DNA of 54,900 bases from Candidatus Onthousia faecavium (GTDB lineage: Bacteria > Bacillota_I > Bacilli_A > RF39 > UBA660), in the NCBI GenBank assembly GCA_018711135.1, contig DVIS01000033.1:1-54900 (forward strand), in the 5' to 3' direction. Under the pieces are notes generated by a model. That model made no database searches. It had not been told where the DNA came from and worked only from the letters and a program-made list of their open reading frames with translations. Below are positions 41,550 to 49,610 of this stretch, piece after piece; positions within the stretch are counted from its first letter, which is position 1, and every line of letters begins with the position of its first letter. Both the position numbers and the translations under genes were made by a program.

Positions 41550-41579
41550 TTGACAAACCTTTTCTAATAATGCTAATAT
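41550..41579 (+). promoter_or_regulatory. Promoter of the 30-residue membrane protein
   Basis: -35 TTGACA (41550-41555), 18-base spacer, -10 TAATAT (41574-41579). It leads into the small gene at 41633. Confidence 0.5.
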
Positions 41580-41632
41580 TTGATTGTCCTTAATAGTTGG
41601 ATAATATTATATTTGATGATAGAGGTGCAAAA

Positions 41633-41725
41633 ATGAATAAAAAAGTTGTTCAAATAGTGTCAGCAGTTATGATTATTGCTATGTTAGCTAGTATAGTAAG
41701 TGTTATATTTTATTATGTAATATAA
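41633..41725 (+). CDS. 30-residue single-pass membrane protein
   Basis: ATG 41633 after AGAGGTG; the product is MNKKVVQ, then a single helix (IVSAVMIIAMLASIVSVIFYYV), a layout like the short DUF4044-type membrane proteins of Firmicutes. It has its own promoter and terminator, which strongly supports a real gene. Function unknown. Confidence 0.65.
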   Translation: MNKKVVQIVSAVMIIAMLASIVSVIFYYVI

Positions 41726-41750
41726 AAATAGGTTTTAATTACCTATTTTT
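41725..41750 (+). terminator. Terminator of the 30-residue protein gene
   Basis: Nine-base-pair stem AAAATAGGT (41725-41733) / ACCTATTTT (41741-41749), ending in T-run. It begins in the stop codon region and also covers the end of the converging small gene. Confidence 0.7.
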
Positions 41751-41865
41751 ACTTAAATATTTTTATATCTTTTTTAATTCTTTTACTATTTGCATAGCAA
41801 GTAGTTTTTTTCTGTTCTAATTTCCTTTTGTAATTAGATTTTACTTTTTTAGCTTCCATATTCAT
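41749..41865 (-). CDS. 38-residue basic protein
   Basis: ATG 41865 immediately follows the TAG of the upstream gene and has GAAAGG at close spacing. The product is very basic: Lys and Arg account for 15 of 38 residues, with one Cys (EAKKVKSNYKRKLEQKK). No known family; possible nucleic-acid binding or a degraded gene end. Translation coupled to the upstream hypothetical gene is likely. Confidence 0.45.
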   Translation of the reverse strand: MNMEAKKVKSNYKRKLEQKKTTCYANSKRIKKDIKIFK

Positions 41866-42168
41866 CTACCTTTCTATATATCCTTCTATTTCTGGTGTTA
41901 CATCACTTACTAATAAATCACTTGTATCATATTTCAAAACAATATCATTAAGTCTTTTAACATCTTTAGCCATATAAAGTAGTAAAAGACCTGCAATTCT
42001 ATTAGCAGTATATTGATTTAATTTATAAACATCATTGGGTTTAATATTATATTTTCTAATTATGTCATTGATAGGACCATATTTATATATATAATTGATG
42101 TATGCTCTACTAACGAGATCAACATTTTTATCTTTATTAAAAATTTTAGCACATTTCCATACTTTCAT
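41866..42168 (-). CDS. Hypothetical protein
   Basis: A 100-residue soluble, helical protein with good site AAGGGGGAA before ATG 42168. It opens MKVWKCAKIFNKDK, and the middle YGPINDIIRKYNIKPNDVYKLN resembles a helix-turn-helix-like fold without a clear family. Oriented away from spoIVB. Confidence 0.65.
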   Translation of the reverse strand: MKVWKCAKIFNKDKNVDLVSRAYINYIYKYGPINDIIRKYNIKPNDVYKLNQYTANRIAGLLLLYMAKDVKRLNDIVLKYDTSDLLVSDVTPEIEGYIER

Positions 42169-42288
42169 ATTATTCCCCCTTGTTAAGCTCTATATTATAG
42201 CACATTTTTTTAAATTTGGTAAGATTTAACACGTTTTTTTTCTATTTTTAAGTTAATACTAAGACTGTAGCTTAAGGAGTTGATTAAA

Positions 42289-43299
42289 ATGCATTTTTTT
42301 AAAAAATTAAAGCTACAGATAATTCTTCCTCTATTTATCCTTTTTATTATACCCTTAAATATTGAAGCTTATTCTAAATATATTATCCCAGGTGGAGAAA
42401 CCATCGGTATAGAGGTTAATTCTAAAGGTGTTTTAGTGGTTGGCTTTTATGAAGTTGATAATGCTTATATTGGTAAAGATGCTGGCTTTGAAATAGGAGA
42501 TATAATAACTAAAGTAAACGGAACTAAAGTTAATAGTCTTGAAGAAATGGTAGAAATAGTAAATGATGAAGCAAAAGATAGTAAACAGTTAGATGTAACT
42601 ATTACTAGGAATAATAAGTCTTCAAAGTTAAAGTTAAATATGGTCTGTGATGAAGATGATGTTTGTAAGACTGGTCTTTATGTAAAAGACGAAATAACTG
42701 GAGTTGGGACATTAACTTATATTGACCCTAAAACGACTATTTTTGGAGCTTTAGGGCATGAAATAATTGAAAAAACAACAGGTGAAAGATTTGAGATTAA
42801 AGATGGGAAAATATTTAAAGCGACAGTAATAGATAATACCAAAAGTACAACAGGTAGTCCTGGAGAAAAAAATGCCACTTATGATCGCTCAATAATCTAT
42901 GGAGATATTGATAGTAATGAAGAATCAGGAATTTTTGGTACTTATGAAGATGAAATTAATACAGCTGAAAAAATAGAGGTTGCAGATATCGATGATATGA
43001 AAACTGGCGCAGCTTTAATCAGAACCGTAATTAATAATAATGAAGTATCGGAATATGAGATAAATATTTTAAATATTAATAAGAATAGTGATATTAAAAA
43101 TATTTTATTTGAAATAACCGATCAAGAATTATTAAATGCTACAGGAGGCGTCATCCAAGGAATGAGTGGTTCACCAATAATTCAAAATAATAAAATTATT
43201 GGCGCTGTAACTCATGTCATTGTTAATGATACGAAAAAAGGATATGGTATTTTCATTACAACAATGTTAGAGGAAGGTGATAAAAGTGCTAGTAGTTAG
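42289..43299 (+). CDS. spoIVB: SpoIVB-type S55 serine peptidase
   Basis: A 336-residue secreted or membrane-tethered protease: N-terminal hydrophobic anchor (LQIILPLFILFIIPLNIEA), PDZ domain (about 35-125, with DAGFEIGDIITKVNG), then the S55 domain with catalytic His in FGALGHEI and Ser in VIQGMSGSPIIQNNKIIGAVTHV. In Bacillus, SpoIVB is secreted from the forespore to trigger sigma-K activation. ATG 42289 follows AAGGAG; the frame starts at TTG 42280 inside the ribosome site. It is one of few plus-strand genes on this side. Confidence 0.92.
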   Translation: MHFFKKLKLQIILPLFILFIIPLNIEAYSKYIIPGGETIGIEVNSKGVLVVGFYEVDNAYIGKDAGFEIGDIITKVNGTKVNSLEEMVEIVNDEAKDSKQLDVTITRNNKSSKLKLNMVCDEDDVCKTGLYVKDEITGVGTLTYIDPKTTIFGALGHEIIEKTTGERFEIKDGKIFKATVIDNTKSTTGSPGEKNATYDRSIIYGDIDSNEESGIFGTYEDEINTAEKIEVADIDDMKTGAALIRTVINNNEVSEYEINILNINKNSDIKNILFEITDQELLNATGGVIQGMSGSPIIQNNKIIGAVTHVIVNDTKKGYGIFITTMLEEGDKSASS

Positions 43300-43312
43300 C
43301 TAGCACTTTTTA
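43282..43312 (+). terminator. Terminator of spoIVB
   Basis: Stem AAAAGTGCTAG (43282-43292) / CTAGCACTTTT (43300-43310), eleven perfect base pairs, embedded in the last codons of spoIVB. Confidence 0.85.
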
Positions 43313-43972
43313 TAATTTATAATTTTTTTTAATTTGAATTTTAGTTAATAGTTTTTGTTTATCTTGTAAAGATAGCTTTTCTTTTTCATCATAATACTCA
43401 GGAAAAACCCCATATGTGTATTCATCTATCTTTCCATCTCTTCTATCATAAGAGAATAAAGGATAATTATTGCAATAGATAAACGATTGAAAATAGTGAT
43501 CTTTTAAAGTAAAAACTGAACTGATAGAATCAAGAACATTAGTCTTATCAAAATATTTAAGACTGTTTTCTTTAATATGGTCTAATTCAGGTGTAAACTT
43601 TTTTCCTAGATTACGATATTTAAAACGTCTTGCTTCTTCAATTAATATTGGTTCAAAACAAGCACCTGATGCTAATTGATAATAACTTTCCTGTGATGAT
43701 TTAACTAAACTAAAAGAAGAATTACCAACATCAAATCTAAGTTCTCTACCAATCATAGAGTATCTTAAGTTTTGAACTTTAGGATATCTTTCCATAATTT
43801 TAATTTTATCGCCTAATATTTCACTTTCATAATAGAAAAATCTCTCTTCTAAGTCTAGTAAATAATCTTTTAAAGTTATTAGGTTATCTTTATTTAAATT
43901 AAAATAAGTTGCTTCATCTAAATCACTGTCTAAAAAATCTCTAAATTTTTGATAACTAATTTGTTTTATCAT
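43310..43972 (-). CDS. Hypothetical protein
   Basis: A 220-residue soluble protein, unrecognised. Aromatic-rich, with FDVGNSSFSLVKSSQESYYQL and a C-terminal Lys-rich tail (KQKLLTKIQIKKNYK). It lies one base from the DUF1653 gene and is probably co-transcribed with the xseA-xseB group. Confidence 0.68.
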   Translation of the reverse strand: MIKQISYQKFRDFLDSDLDEATYFNLNKDNLITLKDYLLDLEERFFYYESEILGDKIKIMERYPKVQNLRYSMIGRELRFDVGNSSFSLVKSSQESYYQLASGACFEPILIEEARRFKYRNLGKKFTPELDHIKENSLKYFDKTNVLDSISSVFTLKDHYFQSFIYCNNYPLFSYDRRDGKIDEYTYGVFPEYYDEKEKLSLQDKQKLLTKIQIKKNYKL

Positions 43973-43973
43973 G

Positions 43974-44234
43974 TTATTCTCCTTTGAAATTTCCGGCTAC
44001 ACTTTCTTTTTCAATAAGTTCAAACCGATATTTCTGTTTAACATTTGGATATTTCTCATGGTTTATTTCTGCTGAAAAGTCATTTAAAGGTCTAACCCAA
44101 CAAGTTCCATCACCATATAATTTTCTATATATTACAAGAATTTCTAAAGTGTTAGAGTCTTTTGCAATATCTTCAACTAAATAGTAATCACCTTTAAAAT
44201 GTCTATAAATACCGTGAATTTTTATTTTTCTCAC
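43974..44234 (-). CDS. DUF1653 domain protein
   Basis: An 86-residue protein with the DUF1653 core: GIYRHFKGDYYLVEDIA, LVIYRKLYGDGTCWVRPLNDF. Small soluble domain of unknown function. It overlaps xseB by one base, so it belongs to the nusB-xseA-xseB transcript. Confidence 0.85.
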   Translation of the reverse strand: MRKIKIHGIYRHFKGDYYLVEDIAKDSNTLEILVIYRKLYGDGTCWVRPLNDFSAEINHEKYPNVKQKYRFELIEKESVAGNFKGE

Positions 44235-44461
44235 TACTCTACTTCTCCTTTAAATTCTGATAAACTACCATCTTCATTTACAATAGATGTTAAAGCTTTT
44301 TCAGCATTTTTTAAATCTTTATCACAAAGACTTGCAAGTTTTGTCGCTTTAGTAAAACTATCAATCGCTTTATCTAATTCAATATCACCATTTTCTAGAC
44401 TTTTAACTAATGTTTCTAATTCTGTTATTTTTTCTTCAAATTTTTTCTCTTTCTTTTCCAT
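44234..44461 (-). CDS. xseB: Exodeoxyribonuclease VII small subunit
   Basis: A 75-residue helical protein: FEEKITELETLVKSLENGDIELD followed by the conserved AIDSFTKATKLASLCDKDLKNAE. It binds XseA to form exonuclease VII, which degrades ssDNA. It is 10 bases from xseA. Confidence 0.94.
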   Translation of the reverse strand: MEKKEKKFEEKITELETLVKSLENGDIELDKAIDSFTKATKLASLCDKDLKNAEKALTSIVNEDGSLSEFKGEVE

Positions 44462-44471
44462 ACTTACCTCC

Positions 44472-45725
44472 CTATTTTATAATCGCTTTTTTACTACCAT
44501 CTTTTAGTTCTATTTCAATTAGATTATCTTTATTTAAGTCATTAATACTTGTTATTGCCTTATTATCAAGCTTAATAATACCATAACCCCTTTCTAAAGT
44601 TTTTAAAGGTGAAAGTGCATCTAGTTTGCTTAATAATAAAAGATATTTTTGTTTAGATTTATCTAGTACCGTTAGAGGATTGCTAAATAAAGGTCTATTT
44701 TTTAAGTTTGTTAAATTATTCTTTTTCTTCTCAAGTAAAACTTTATAGTTTTTGACTAAACTTTCTGTTAAATAATCGAGTTTTTGAATTTTAGCTGCAT
44801 ATAAATCTAAAGGATTATTTAATATATAGTGATTTTTAATGTTATCTAGTCTTTTCTTTTTTAATTCAAGGATTGTAGCCATATTTTTTTTGCTTCTTAA
44901 TGTTAATTGCTTAAGATAATTCAAGACATCAATTTTATTAGGTACGGCTATTTCGGCTGCTCCAGTTGGTGTTGGTGCTCTAAGGTCAGCGACAAAGTCA
45001 GCGATAGTAAAGTCTATCTCATGTCCTACGGCACTAATTACAGGTATTTGACAATCAAAGATTGCTCGGGCTACTATTTCTTCATTAAAGGCCCATAAAT
45101 CTTCAATAGACCCTCCCCCTCTGCCAACTATTAGGACATCTAAATTATAATTTTCTGCCCGCTTTATTTGCCTAACTATATCTTCTTTAGCTCCATCTCC
45201 TTGCACAAGACTAGGAAAAAGAATAATCTCGGCTAGAGGAAATCTCCTATTAATAGTCGAAATAATATCTCTAATTGCCGCCCCTGTAGGAGCAGTTATT
45301 ACCCCTACTCGTTCAGGAATCTTTGGTATTTGTTTCTTATAACGTTCATCAAAAAGTCCTTCTTCTTTAAGACGCTTCTTTAACTGTTCAAATGCCACAT
45401 AAAGATTACCTACCCCATCTTCCATCATCTCATTAACGTATATCTGATAACCTCCCGTCGCTTCATAAACAGATATTTTCCCAGTTACTAAAATTTTCAT
45501 ACCATCTTCAGGAATAAATTTAACTTTGAAAGCATTACTAGCAAACATAACAGCATTAATACGACTACCTTCATCTTTAATAGTAAAATAAAAATGTCCT
45601 CTGGTATGAGCTTTAAAGTTAGAGATTTCTCCCTTTAAATAAACCTCTTGTAAGTTTATATCATTATCTATTTTATATTTAATATATTTAGTCAACTGAC
45701 TAACAGTTAAATATTCTTTATTCAT
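44472..45725 (-). CDS. xseA: Exodeoxyribonuclease VII large subunit
   Basis: A 417-residue nuclease with N-terminal OB fold (KGEISNFKAHTRGHFYFTIKDE) and catalytic domain (VGVITAPTGAAIRDI, GRGGGSIEDLWAFNEE, SAVGHEIDFTIADFVADLRAPTPTGAAE), then a coiled-coil region that binds XseB. Converts ssDNA to short oligomers in repair. ATG 45725 follows AGAGG and overlaps the end of nusB; four codons upstream in frame are unlikely. Confidence 0.96.
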   Translation of the reverse strand: MNKEYLTVSQLTKYIKYKIDNDINLQEVYLKGEISNFKAHTRGHFYFTIKDEGSRINAVMFASNAFKVKFIPEDGMKILVTGKISVYEATGGYQIYVNEMMEDGVGNLYVAFEQLKKRLKEEGLFDERYKKQIPKIPERVGVITAPTGAAIRDIISTINRRFPLAEIILFPSLVQGDGAKEDIVRQIKRAENYNLDVLIVGRGGGSIEDLWAFNEEIVARAIFDCQIPVISAVGHEIDFTIADFVADLRAPTPTGAAEIAVPNKIDVLNYLKQLTLRSKKNMATILELKKKRLDNIKNHYILNNPLDLYAAKIQKLDYLTESLVKNYKVLLEKKKNNLTNLKNRPLFSNPLTVLDKSKQKYLLLLSKLDALSPLKTLERGYGIIKLDNKAITSINDLNKDNLIEIELKDGSKKAIIK

Positions 45726-46125
45726 TTTCCTCTCCACTATGAAAAATATTATCTAAAACTCCATTTAACATCTTTGTAACTTTCTCATCACTATATTTTT
45801 TAGATATTTCAATCCATTCATTAATCGTAACAATGCTAGGAGTTTCCATATATTTTAATTCATAACTAGCTAAAAGAAATAAAGCTTGATCAACTTTATT
45901 GAATCTCTTTAAATTCCAATCTGTAAGATAACTATTGACTAAATTAATTAATTCCCCCTTTTTTTCTATAACTCCCTTAACTAAAGAATTAATAAAATCA
46001 TTTTCCACTTCATATTCTTCTTTAATTAAATCATCAATCTCATAATAAACACGAGCATCTTCAAAAACATTAATTTTATAAACAATTCTAAGAGCTGCTT
46101 CTCGCATTTCGCTTCTTGTTTTCAT
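45718..46125 (-). CDS. nusB: Transcription antitermination protein NusB
   Basis: A 135-residue all-helical protein that with NusE binds BoxA RNA of ribosomal operons. It opens RSEMREAALRIVYKINVFED (usual R-x-x-A-x-x-x-L-Y-Q), and has LLASYELKYMETPSIVTINEWIEISKKYSDEKVTKMLNGVLD, the most conserved part. First gene of nusB-xseA-xseB. Ribosome site AAGAGGTGG. Confidence 0.94.
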   Translation of the reverse strand: MKTRSEMREAALRIVYKINVFEDARVYYEIDDLIKEEYEVENDFINSLVKGVIEKKGELINLVNSYLTDWNLKRFNKVDQALFLLASYELKYMETPSIVTINEWIEISKKYSDEKVTKMLNGVLDNIFHSGEENE

Positions 46126-46194
46126 AAGTACACCACCTCTTTAATTTTAGCAAGATAAAGGATATAAGACAAGCCATATTTCTTCTCATAATTA

Positions 46195-46224
46195 ATTTTA
46201 CCATTATGAACAAATGTTTGTCAA
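46195..46224 (-). promoter_or_regulatory. nusB operon promoter with LexA-like box
   Basis: Minus strand -35 TTGACA (46219-46224), 18-base spacer, extended -10 TGGTAAAAT (TAAAAT at 46195-46200). TGAAC-AAAT-GTTTG (46207-46220, plus strand) matches the LexA core GAAC-N4-GTTC at seven of eight positions and overlaps the -35 and spacer. Confidence 0.55.
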
Positions 46225-46745
46225 TGATTTTTCCCTAATATTTTTATAAACTTAAAACTATTTACTGGACGATATAAAAGTACTAGAAATGTTGTCATAA
46301 TAACACTTGTCAAAAAGATAAAATTTATAGGAATCGTATTCTCATAAAGCCTAAAACTTAAAAGTGTAAAAATGAAAAAGGCTATAATTAGAATGAAATA
46401 TTTAACTCTAAAATTTTTATTTCGACTATACATTTCTTTTAGCTCCGCAATAGATAAACTTTTGCCTTTATTTTTAAACACATCTTTAATAGTAGAGTCT
46501 GCAACTATAGTTATAATGGCACCAAAGATTATCCCTAAAATAATTATAAAAAGATATGAATACGGTATATAATAACTAATAAAGCCTAAAGCAAGATAAA
46601 TAATAAAGCCAAAAATTATTCCTAACATAGCCCTAAAATTACAAGTGTTCTCTTTATTATTACTTACATAAACTAAATTATCTTGAAAATTATAGTAATA
46701 GTTTACTTTTTTCTTATCATCTTTATAAATTAAAGCATATTTCAT
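46221..46745 (-). CDS. Hypothetical four-helix membrane protein
   Basis: A 174-residue protein with a soluble start (YALIYKDDKKKVNYYYNFQ) and four hydrophobic segments (about 42-60, 64-85, 116-132, 140-158) separated by a charged cytoplasmic loop (KDVFKNKGKSLSIAELKEMYSRNKN). No known family. It lies between mutS and nusB on the same strand. Confidence 0.7.
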   Translation of the reverse strand: MKYALIYKDDKKKVNYYYNFQDNLVYVSNNKENTCNFRAMLGIIFGFIIYLALGFISYYIPYSYLFIIILGIIFGAIITIVADSTIKDVFKNKGKSLSIAELKEMYSRNKNFRVKYFILIIAFFIFTLLSFRLYENTIPINFIFLTSVIMTTFLVLLYRPVNSFKFIKILGKNH

Positions 46746-46759
46746 ATAATAACCTCTAT

Positions 46760-49330
46760 TTATTTTTTCTCATTTTTTATCTTTTCCTTTAAACTATATA
46801 AGAAATTTAAAGCTTCAAGCGGAGTCATATTCAAAGGATCTATTTCTTTAACTGCTTCTTCAATTTCATTAGTTTTAGCAATTTCTTTTACCTCTTCTTC
46901 ATCTAAAGTAAATAAACTTGTTTGTGTAAACTCTTTTTTCTTTGTTCCATCTTTTTCATAGACATCAAGTATTTCTTTTGCCCGTTTAATTAAACTTTCT
47001 GGCAAGTGAGCAAGACTAGCGACATTAAGACCATAACTCTTGTCAACAGAACCTAATTTTATTTTATGAAGAAAAGTTAATTTCCCATTTTCTTCAACTG
47101 CTGACACATGAACATTCTGCAAGTGTTTTAAACTACCAGCAAGTGCAGTTAATTCATGATAATGAGTAGAAAATAGCGTCTTAGCCCCTATTTTATCATG
47201 AATATATTCTAATATCGCTTGAGCTAAACTCATCCCATCATAAGTAGCTGTACCTCTACCCAATTCATCAAAAAGAATTAAGCTTTGTTTTGTCGCCTCT
47301 GTAAGAGCAAAATTAGCCTCTTTCATCTCAACCATAAAAGTAGATTCACCACTAACTAAATCATCACTGGCGCCAATTCTGGTAAAGATTTTATCAAAAA
47401 TAGGCATTTCACAAGACTTACAAGGGACAAAACAACCAATTTGAGCCATTATAACAGTAATAGCAAATTGCCGCATATAAGTCGATTTCCCTGCCATATT
47501 AGGTCCCGTTATTAAAAGTATTGAGGTATCTTGATCCATAATGATATCATTAGCTACATACTTTTTATTCTCTTTACTCATAACTTGTTCAATAACAGGA
47601 TGTCTTGACTCAATTATTTTTACCGTCATATCATTAACCAATTTAGGCCTTACAAAATTATAAAGATCGGCTACGGTTGAAAAAGAACACAGCATATCAA
47701 CCTCAGCAATAATAGTAGCCGTTTTCTGTAATGAAGAAATATATCTTTTAACTATCTCTCTTATCTTCATAAATAACTGATACTCTAGATTTATAATTTT
47801 TTCCTCTGCTCCTAAAATAATATTTTCTTTTTCTTTTAATAAAGGTGTCACAAACCGTTCACAATTTGACAAAGTCTGTTTTCTTTCATAACCATATTCT
47901 TCTTTCAGTTCTTTAACCTGTCCTTTACTAATTTCAATGTAATAACCAAAGACCTTATTAAAACCAACTTTCAAATTTTTAATACCTGTTCTTTCTTTTT
48001 CTTTCTGCTCTAGTTCTAAGATAAAATCTTTTGACCCACTTGCTAATAATCTAACCTCATCTAGTTCTTCATTATAACCGCTTTTAATTAATGAACCTTC
48101 TTTTAAAGTTAAAGGAGCATCTTCATTGATACTTTTATCAAGCAAGCTGAACAATTCATCATAAGTCTCAACATCTTTATCATATTTTAATTCAGTTAGA
48201 ATTTTTTTTATTTCTGGTAAAACTTTAATACTATTTTTTAACTGTAACAAATCTCTAGCATTTAAATTACCATAACAGATTCTCCCAGCTAAACGCTCTA
48301 AATCATAAACATCGTTCAAATAGTTTTTTAACTCATCTCTTAAAATGAATTCCACTCTTAGTTTATCAACAAAGTCATAACGTCGTTCTATTTCTTTTTT
48401 ATTAGTTAAAGGTGCTTCAAGACTTTGCTTAATTAATCTGCTCCCCATTGCTGTTTTCGCTTTATCCAAAAGCCCTAATAAACTATTAGCACGTTCTCTT
48501 AATCTAACTGTTTCTGTTAATTCAAGATTACGTTTCGTATTATTATCAAGTAAAAGATGTTCTTTTTTATCTTCTTCCTTCGCTTCTTTTAAATGTGAAA
48601 GATCACCTTTCTTAGTAGTTGTTAAATAGGAAAGAAGATGTTTTAAAGCTGCTATTTCTCTAACATCTTTAATATTTTTATAAATATATGCATATTTCTC
48701 ATCCTCACAAATTCCATCATATATAGAAACATTTAAATGATATGTTGTTCGCAAAGTATTAATAAGCGTTCTATCAATTGAGTTATTAACAATTATTTCT
48801 TGAAAATTATGCCTTAAAACATCTCTTAATAGAGCCTCTTTATTATCACTTTCTAGAAGGACATAAATTTCTCCTGTAGAAATATCAGAAAAAGAAAGAA
48901 TGTAACAGTACTCCAAAGAATAGATTGAAGCGATATAATTATTGTCTTTAGCATCAATTGCAGAATCAAGTCTTGTTCCTTTTGTAACAACTTGAATAAC
49001 CTCTCGTTTTACCATATCTTTGGTAGTTTTAGGATCTTCCATTTGTTCTACAATTGCAACTTTATAACCTTTGTCAATTAATTTATCTAAATATCCCTCA
49101 TAAGCTTTAAAGGGAATGCCACACATAGGAACTCTTTCTTCAAGTCCTGCATTACGTCCAGTTAAAGTTAATTCTAATTCTCTTGATGCAATAACAGCAT
49201 CTTCAAAGAACATTTCGTAGAAATCACCTAGCCTAAAAAAGATAATTGTATCTTCATAATTATCTTTTATTTCTAGGTATTGTTTCATCATGGGACTAAT
49301 TTTTTCTCTATCAACATCACTACGTTTCAT
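46760..49330 (-). CDS. mutS: DNA mismatch repair protein MutS
   Basis: An 856-residue mismatch-recognition ATPase. GDFYEMFFEDA holds the Phe-x-Glu that inserts at mismatches. There is a long clamp/lever region, Walker A GPNMAGKSTYMRQ, the ABC-type DELGRGTATYDG (usually TSTYDG), FSTHYHEL, and a C-terminal tail ending in the tetramer-type region LNFLYSLKEKI. No mutL follows in the window. A 42-codon reading frame precedes it by eight bases. Confidence 0.97.
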   Translation of the reverse strand: MKRSDVDREKISPMMKQYLEIKDNYEDTIIFFRLGDFYEMFFEDAVIASRELELTLTGRNAGLEERVPMCGIPFKAYEGYLDKLIDKGYKVAIVEQMEDPKTTKDMVKREVIQVVTKGTRLDSAIDAKDNNYIASIYSLEYCYILSFSDISTGEIYVLLESDNKEALLRDVLRHNFQEIIVNNSIDRTLINTLRTTYHLNVSIYDGICEDEKYAYIYKNIKDVREIAALKHLLSYLTTTKKGDLSHLKEAKEEDKKEHLLLDNNTKRNLELTETVRLRERANSLLGLLDKAKTAMGSRLIKQSLEAPLTNKKEIERRYDFVDKLRVEFILRDELKNYLNDVYDLERLAGRICYGNLNARDLLQLKNSIKVLPEIKKILTELKYDKDVETYDELFSLLDKSINEDAPLTLKEGSLIKSGYNEELDEVRLLASGSKDFILELEQKEKERTGIKNLKVGFNKVFGYYIEISKGQVKELKEEYGYERKQTLSNCERFVTPLLKEKENIILGAEEKIINLEYQLFMKIREIVKRYISSLQKTATIIAEVDMLCSFSTVADLYNFVRPKLVNDMTVKIIESRHPVIEQVMSKENKKYVANDIIMDQDTSILLITGPNMAGKSTYMRQFAITVIMAQIGCFVPCKSCEMPIFDKIFTRIGASDDLVSGESTFMVEMKEANFALTEATKQSLILFDELGRGTATYDGMSLAQAILEYIHDKIGAKTLFSTHYHELTALAGSLKHLQNVHVSAVEENGKLTFLHKIKLGSVDKSYGLNVASLAHLPESLIKRAKEILDVYEKDGTKKKEFTQTSLFTLDEEEVKEIAKTNEIEEAVKEIDPLNMTPLEALNFLYSLKEKIKNEKK

Positions 49331-49337
49331 GTACTAC

Positions 49338-49466
49338 TCACTTTCTCTTGTTTTTTAAACTTAAAGTCTTGTCTTCTTGTTTTTTAATAGGACTAATAAC
49401 TACAGTCCAACCTCTATTTTTATAACGTTCAAATAGACTTAATGTTATAGTTTTAGTTTTTATCAT
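49338..49466 (-). CDS. 42-residue basic peptide upstream of mutS
   Basis: ATG 49466 follows GGGGAGGTG with ideal spacing; the product is MIKTKTITLSLFERY, then KNRGWTVVISPIKKQ and a basic tail (KNKRK). It ends eight bases before mutS, in the same transcript. No known family; it could be a leader or a small DNA-associated protein. Confidence 0.5.
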   Translation of the reverse strand: MIKTKTITLSLFERYKNRGWTVVISPIKKQEDKTLSLKNKRK

Positions 49467-49507
49467 TTAAGGCACCTCCCCTGGTTAAGTTTTATAGTTT
49501 TATCATA

Positions 49508-49543
49508 TCACAAATTAGAAGATAAATGCTATATAATTTGTGA
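49508..49543. repeat. 10-bp inverted repeat between divergent mutS and rarA
   Basis: TCACAAATTA (49508-49517) and its exact complement (49534-49543), 16 bases apart, centred between the two divergent genes. A shared operator is possible. Confidence 0.5.
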
Positions 49544-49558
49544 AAATCTAAATAATTA

Positions 49559-49587
49559 TTGACGAACGTTTATTCAGATGTTAAGAT
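49559..49587 (+). promoter_or_regulatory. rarA promoter with LexA-like box
   Basis: -35 TTGACG (49559-49564), 17-base spacer, -10 TAAGAT (49582-49587). CGAAC-GTTT-ATTCA (49563-49576) matches the LexA consensus at 8 of 10 arm positions. Confidence 0.45.
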
Positions 49588-49610
49588 GTCTTAAGTAAAG
49601 GAGGAGCTTT

